8,036 nucleotides of DNA from Tannerella sp. (GTDB lineage: Bacteria; Bacteroidota; Bacteroidia; Bacteroidales; Tannerellaceae): NCBI GenBank assembly GCA_031277235.1, contig JAITMT010000351.1, positions 1-8,036 of the forward strand. The letters run 5' to 3'. Below are positions 5,732 through 8,036 of this stretch, in pieces; within the stretch, counting starts at the first letter, position 1, and each line of letters opens with the position of its first letter. The notes beneath the pieces are model-generated. The model saw nothing but the letters and a program-made list of their open reading frames with translations. It was not told where the DNA came from and did not search any database. A program made the translations under genes and the position numbers.

Positions 5732-7075
5732 ATGGCAAAAAAACTGTGGGAAAAAAATATCGAATCTGACCGTGAAATCGAACGTTTTACGGTGGGACAC
5801 GATCGGGATATGGATCTATATCTCGCTCAATATGATGCACTTGGCTCGATGGCGCATATCATTATGCTCGAATCGGTCGGGCTGCTTGAGAAAGCGGAAT
5901 TGACGCCTCTTTTGGAAGCGTTGAAAAAAATCCATGCACTTGCCGAAAAAGGCAGTTTTACTATCGAAAACGGCGTGGAAGACGTTCATTCCCAGATAGA
6001 ACTGATGCTTACGCAGTCATTGGGCGACGTCGGCAAAAAGATTCACAGCGGACGCTCGCGCAACGACCAGATCTTGCTTGACTTGAAATTGTTTACCCGC
6101 GCACAGATTCAGGAGATAACCGGCTTAATATCAGATTTTTTTGATGTACTCATCGCACAAAGCAACCGCTATAAAGACGTATTGATGCCGGGTTATACGC
6201 ATCTGCAAATCGCAATGCCCTCATCTTTTGGGCTTTGGTTTGGCTCTTATGCCGAAAGTTTGGCAGACGATTTGTTGCTGCTGCAAGCCGCTTATAAAAT
6301 TTGCAACCGCAATCCGCTCGGCTCGGCTGCGGGCTATGGTTCCTCGTTTCCCTTGAATCGTACTTTAACTACAGAGTTATTAGGCTTTGATTCAATGAAT
6401 TACAATGTCGTTTACGCGCAAATGGGACGCGGTAAAATGGAGCGCACGGTCGCTTTTGCTTTGGCGGGCGTTGCGGCAACACTGTCGAAATTGGCTTTCG
6501 ACGCCTGTCTGTTTAACAGTCAGAATTTTGGATTTCTCAGACTTCCAGACGAATACACGACCGGGTCGAGCATTATGCCGCATAAAAAAAATCCCGACGT
6601 TTTTGAATTGACACGCGCCAAATGTAATAAAATCCAGTCGCTCCCACAGCAAATCATACTGATAATGAATAATTTACCTTCCGGATATTTTCGTGACTTG
6701 CAGATAATCAAGGAAATATTTTTGCCGGCTTTCGACGAATTGAAGGATTGCCTGAAAATGACGACCCGAATGATGAACGAAATCGTTGTGAATGAGCATA
6801 TTCTCGACGACGGGAAATACTCGCCGATATTCAGCGTGGAGGAAGTAAATCGCCTTGTCCGGGAAGGTATTCCGTTCCGCGACGCCTATAAAAAAGTCAG
6901 TTTAGAGATAGAATCCGATAATTATCAGCCCAATAAAAACGTTCATCATACGCACGAAGGCAGTATCGGCAATCTCTGTAACGAACAGATCACGGCGTTA
7001 AAAGATAAAATCCTGCAAGGGTTTGATTTCGAGAAAGTTAATTCGGCAGAGGAAAAACTATTTAATTATCGCTAA
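5732..7075 (+). CDS. argH: Argininosuccinate lyase
   Basis: ArgH splits argininosuccinate into arginine and fumarate, the last step of arginine synthesis, as a cytoplasmic homotetramer of the fumarase/aspartase superfamily. The 447-residue product carries all hallmark regions: KKIHSGRSRNDQ (102-113), PGYTHLQIAMP (153-163) with the conserved His157, NPLGSAAGYG (194-203), and the flexible signature loop TTGSSIMPHKKNPD (276-289) with the catalytic serine of the GSS motif. An in-frame TTG at 5693 would add 13 Lys-rich residues. ATG 5732 starts MAKKLWEKN, matches the family N-terminus and is preferred. The 53-base gap after the SRPBCC gene shows no promoter box, so the gene probably belongs to the pyrE transcript, tying pyrimidine and arginine synthesis, which share carbamoyl phosphate. 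No argininosuccinate synthase gene is in view. Confidence 0.96.
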   Translation: MAKKLWEKNIESDREIERFTVGHDRDMDLYLAQYDALGSMAHIIMLESVGLLEKAELTPLLEALKKIHALAEKGSFTIENGVEDVHSQIELMLTQSLGDVGKKIHSGRSRNDQILLDLKLFTRAQIQEITGLISDFFDVLIAQSNRYKDVLMPGYTHLQIAMPSSFGLWFGSYAESLADDLLLLQAAYKICNRNPLGSAAGYGSSFPLNRTLTTELLGFDSMNYNVVYAQMGRGKMERTVAFALAGVAATLSKLAFDACLFNSQNFGFLRLPDEYTTGSSIMPHKKNPDVFELTRAKCNKIQSLPQQIILIMNNLPSGYFRDLQIIKEIFLPAFDELKDCLKMTTRMMNEIVVNEHILDDGKYSPIFSVEEVNRLVREGIPFRDAYKKVSLEIESDNYQPNKNVHHTHEGSIGNLCNEQITALKDKILQGFDFEKVNSAEEKLFNYR

Positions 7076-7082
7076 AACGATT

Positions 7083-7529
7083 ATGAATCAGATCTTTAAA
7101 TATATTATTTTTCTGCTTTTTATTTTTGTGTCCTGCGAAGAAGCCGAAAATCCGATTCCGATCAGGCGGGTGTATCTGACGCTTGATTTGACATTTGAAG
7201 ACAAGGATTTGAAGGCAATTCCGTCGTATAAAGCGTTTACTGTCAGGGATGTCAATCTGGCGCAGGGCGAAAGTGTAGGCTTCGGCGGCGTGCTGGTTGT
7301 TCACGATATGCTTGGCGCCTACAAAGCGTTTGACCTTGCCTGCGCTTATGAGGTACGGCAGGATGTTACGGTACAGGTTGATAATGAGGTACTTTATGCC
7401 GTATGTCCCGTTTGCGGCACCCAATACGACGTTGGCACCGGCAATGGCGCCCCTAACGGCAAAAGCAGACACTACCTGCGGATGTACAGCGTAAGACAGG
7501 ATGCTAATAAATTGATTGTTAGCAATTAA
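7083..7529 (+). CDS. Small lipoprotein with a Rieske-like domain lacking both His ligands
   Basis: The 148-residue product starts with a type II signal peptide: MNQIFKYIIFLLFIFVS, then Cys18, in a lipobox FVSC followed by EE. It should be a lipid-anchored envelope protein. The C-terminal part resembles a Rieske ferredoxin fold, with ACAYE (86-90) and VCPVCGTQYDVGTG (107-120), then a short strand LRMYSV. In true Rieske proteins these would be CxH and CxxH. Here they are Cys87-Ala-Tyr89 and Cys108-Pro-Val-Cys111, with 18 residues between, so both histidine ligands are replaced and one cysteine is gained. A normal Rieske cluster is unlikely; three cysteines could bind another metal or only shape the fold. 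It starts 7 bases after the argH stop and is probably in the same operon. A longer ORF beginning inside argH is rejected because it lacks the signal peptide start. Confidence 0.85.
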   Translation: MNQIFKYIIFLLFIFVSCEEAENPIPIRRVYLTLDLTFEDKDLKAIPSYKAFTVRDVNLAQGESVGFGGVLVVHDMLGAYKAFDLACAYEVRQDVTVQVDNEVLYAVCPVCGTQYDVGTGNGAPNGKSRHYLRMYSVRQDANKLIVSN

Positions 7530-7530
7530 T
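7511..7530 (+). terminator. Possible weak hairpin at the end of the lipoprotein gene
   Basis: ATTGATTG (7511-7518) and CAATTAAT (7523-7530) can form an 8-pair stem, including one G-U wobble, around a TTAG loop. It includes the stop codon. The T-rich stretch begins about ten bases later, so this is a poor intrinsic terminator and may be chance A/T pairing. Confidence 0.2.
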
Positions 7531-7573
7531 GATAAAATAATTTTCTTCTTTCAGAGCAGATTATCAACAATAT

Positions 7574-7581
7574 TATCTTTG
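7574..7581 (+). promoter_or_regulatory. Possible promoter of a micro-ORF or small RNA
   Basis: TATCTTTG matches TAnnTTTG. No -33 TTTG is visible. An ATG opens a 24-codon frame 20 bases downstream, the same distance as for the other promoters in the window. It may also be a distal promoter for the acyltransferase gene. Confidence 0.45.
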
Positions 7582-7601
7582 CCCCGAGTTATTTTGAAAC
7601 A

Positions 7602-7676
7602 ATGAGAAAGCGAAGAAAATCAAAGCATTATGCTTGTTTCTATATTGTTTCCCATCTACACTTCTTTTTGAAATAA
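7602..7676 (+). CDS. Candidate 24-residue basic/hydrophobic peptide
   Basis: ATG 7602 opens a 24-codon frame ending at TAA 7674-7676. The peptide begins MRKRRKSKH and continues with a hydrophobic, aromatic part (YACFYIVSHLHFFLK). The basic head followed by a hydrophobic body would suit a membrane-associated peptide, a type I toxin-like peptide or a leader peptide. Support comes from the consensus -7 box 20 bases upstream and an A-rich TTGAAACA leader. Against it: the frame is short and its composition could arise by chance in A/T-rich intergenic DNA. I recognise no family. It sits alone between the lipoprotein and acyltransferase genes, 64 bases before the latter. Confidence 0.3.
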   Translation: MRKRRKSKHYACFYIVSHLHFFLK

Positions 7677-7711
7677 AAATTGCTTTTTAGGGAATTTTTC
7701 AAAATTTTTCG

Positions 7712-7719
7712 TATATTTG
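7712..7719 (+). promoter_or_regulatory. Predicted promoter of the acyltransferase gene
   Basis: TATATTTG matches TAnnTTTG and lies 21 bases before the TTG start at 7741, leaving a leader of about 15 bases. No -33 TTTG is present. The position helps to fix the TTG as the start, because there is no ATG between the box and the conserved motifs. Confidence 0.6.
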
Positions 7720-7740
7720 CATTTCTTAAAAAAAATCGAA

Positions 7741-8036
7741 TTGAAGATAAAGCAAATTTTAAGTGCGTGGTTTTTGCGCGTAACGGGTTGGACTATTGGC
7801 GCTGACGGCGGCGATGTGCCAAAATCGGTTATTTGCGTGGCGCCGCATACGAGCAATCTGGACTTGTTTTACGGTAAACTTTTCTACAATGCGGTGGGCA
7901 GGAAGGCGAAATTTTTAATGAAAAAGGAATGGTTTTTCTTTCCTTTCAATCTGATTTTCAAGAGTATGGGAGGCATTCCAATAGACCGTAGCAAGTCGTC
8001 GTCCGTGACGGAACAGATAGCGGAAGAATTTGCGAA
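7741..8036 (+). CDS. PlsC-like lysophospholipid/1-acylglycerol-3-phosphate acyltransferase (3' end outside window)
   Basis: The 98 residues present match the start of a membrane-associated glycerolipid acyltransferase, which moves an acyl chain onto a lysophospholipid-type acceptor at the inner membrane. Block I, the catalytic HX4D motif, is HTSNLD at 36-41 (His36, Asp41). Block III-like MGGIPIDRS is at 76-84. KKEWFFFPF (61-69) is typical of the acceptor-binding region. The N-terminus is short, with a hydrophobic FLRVTGWTIG stretch. No ATG fits upstream. TTG 7741 follows a promoter box at the right distance and is taken as the start. The substrate cannot be told from this part: phosphatidic acid synthesis and amino-acid or ornithine lipid O-acylation are both possible. 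Confidence 0.88.
   Translation, partial: MKIKQILSAWFLRVTGWTIGADGGDVPKSVICVAPHTSNLDLFYGKLFYNAVGRKAKFLMKKEWFFFPFNLIFKSMGGIPIDRSKSSSVTEQIAEEFA

Noticed and set aside
6392..6652. Minus-strand 86-residue open frame
   Set aside because: Antisense to argH across its catalytic loop; a shadow of conserved coding sequence.
7062..7472. Minus-strand 136-residue open frame
   Set aside because: Antisense to the lipoprotein gene, which has a clear lipobox and operon spacing.
7620..7640. AAGCAT/ATGCTT palindrome as a terminator
   Set aside because: The loop would be a single base and no T run follows directly; it also lies inside the micro-ORF.

Overview
The window reads as a chromosomal segment from a member of the Bacteroidota, most likely the Bacteroidales. 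Four things point there: promoters of the TAnnTTTG type in front of most transcription units, A/T-rich leaders without Shine-Dalgarno sequences, a VgrG of the Bacteroidota type, and a pyrE / SRPBCC-protein / argH cluster of Bacteroidota-like proteins. Genus and species cannot be read from it.

Left part (1-2855): a minus-strand operon encodes VgrG, the type VI secretion spike, and 7 bases downstream an unrecognised protein of at least 247 residues that runs off the left edge. This part looks richer in G+C than the rest. The leader region (2597-2855) carries divergent promoters with a cluster of TGTACA-like hexamers and short direct repeats between them. The plus-strand promoter drives a small XRE-type regulator (2856-3233), which is therefore a candidate regulator of vgrG.

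Middle (3234-4178): convergent with the regulator is a minus-strand reading frame of unknown function that appears broken by a one-base insertion in an A5 run. Upstream of it is a bactofilin with an excellent TTTG-N19-TACCTTTG promoter. That promoter overlaps the first codons of the longest possible bactofilin ORF, so the start is placed at 4078.

Right part (4179-8036): housekeeping genes on the plus strand. These are folB (folate synthesis), then a likely operon of pyrE (pyrimidine synthesis), an SRPBCC-fold protein, argH (arginine synthesis) and a small lipoprotein that looks like a Rieske domain with both histidine ligands replaced. A 211-base gap holds two more TAnnTTTG promoters and a possible 24-codon gene. 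The window ends inside a PlsC-like acyltransferase.

No RNA gene, insertion sequence, integrase or CRISPR array was found. The points most worth a second look are the repeat cluster between vgrG and the XRE gene, the unknown partner of VgrG, the Rieske-like lipoprotein and the promoter-linked micro-ORF.
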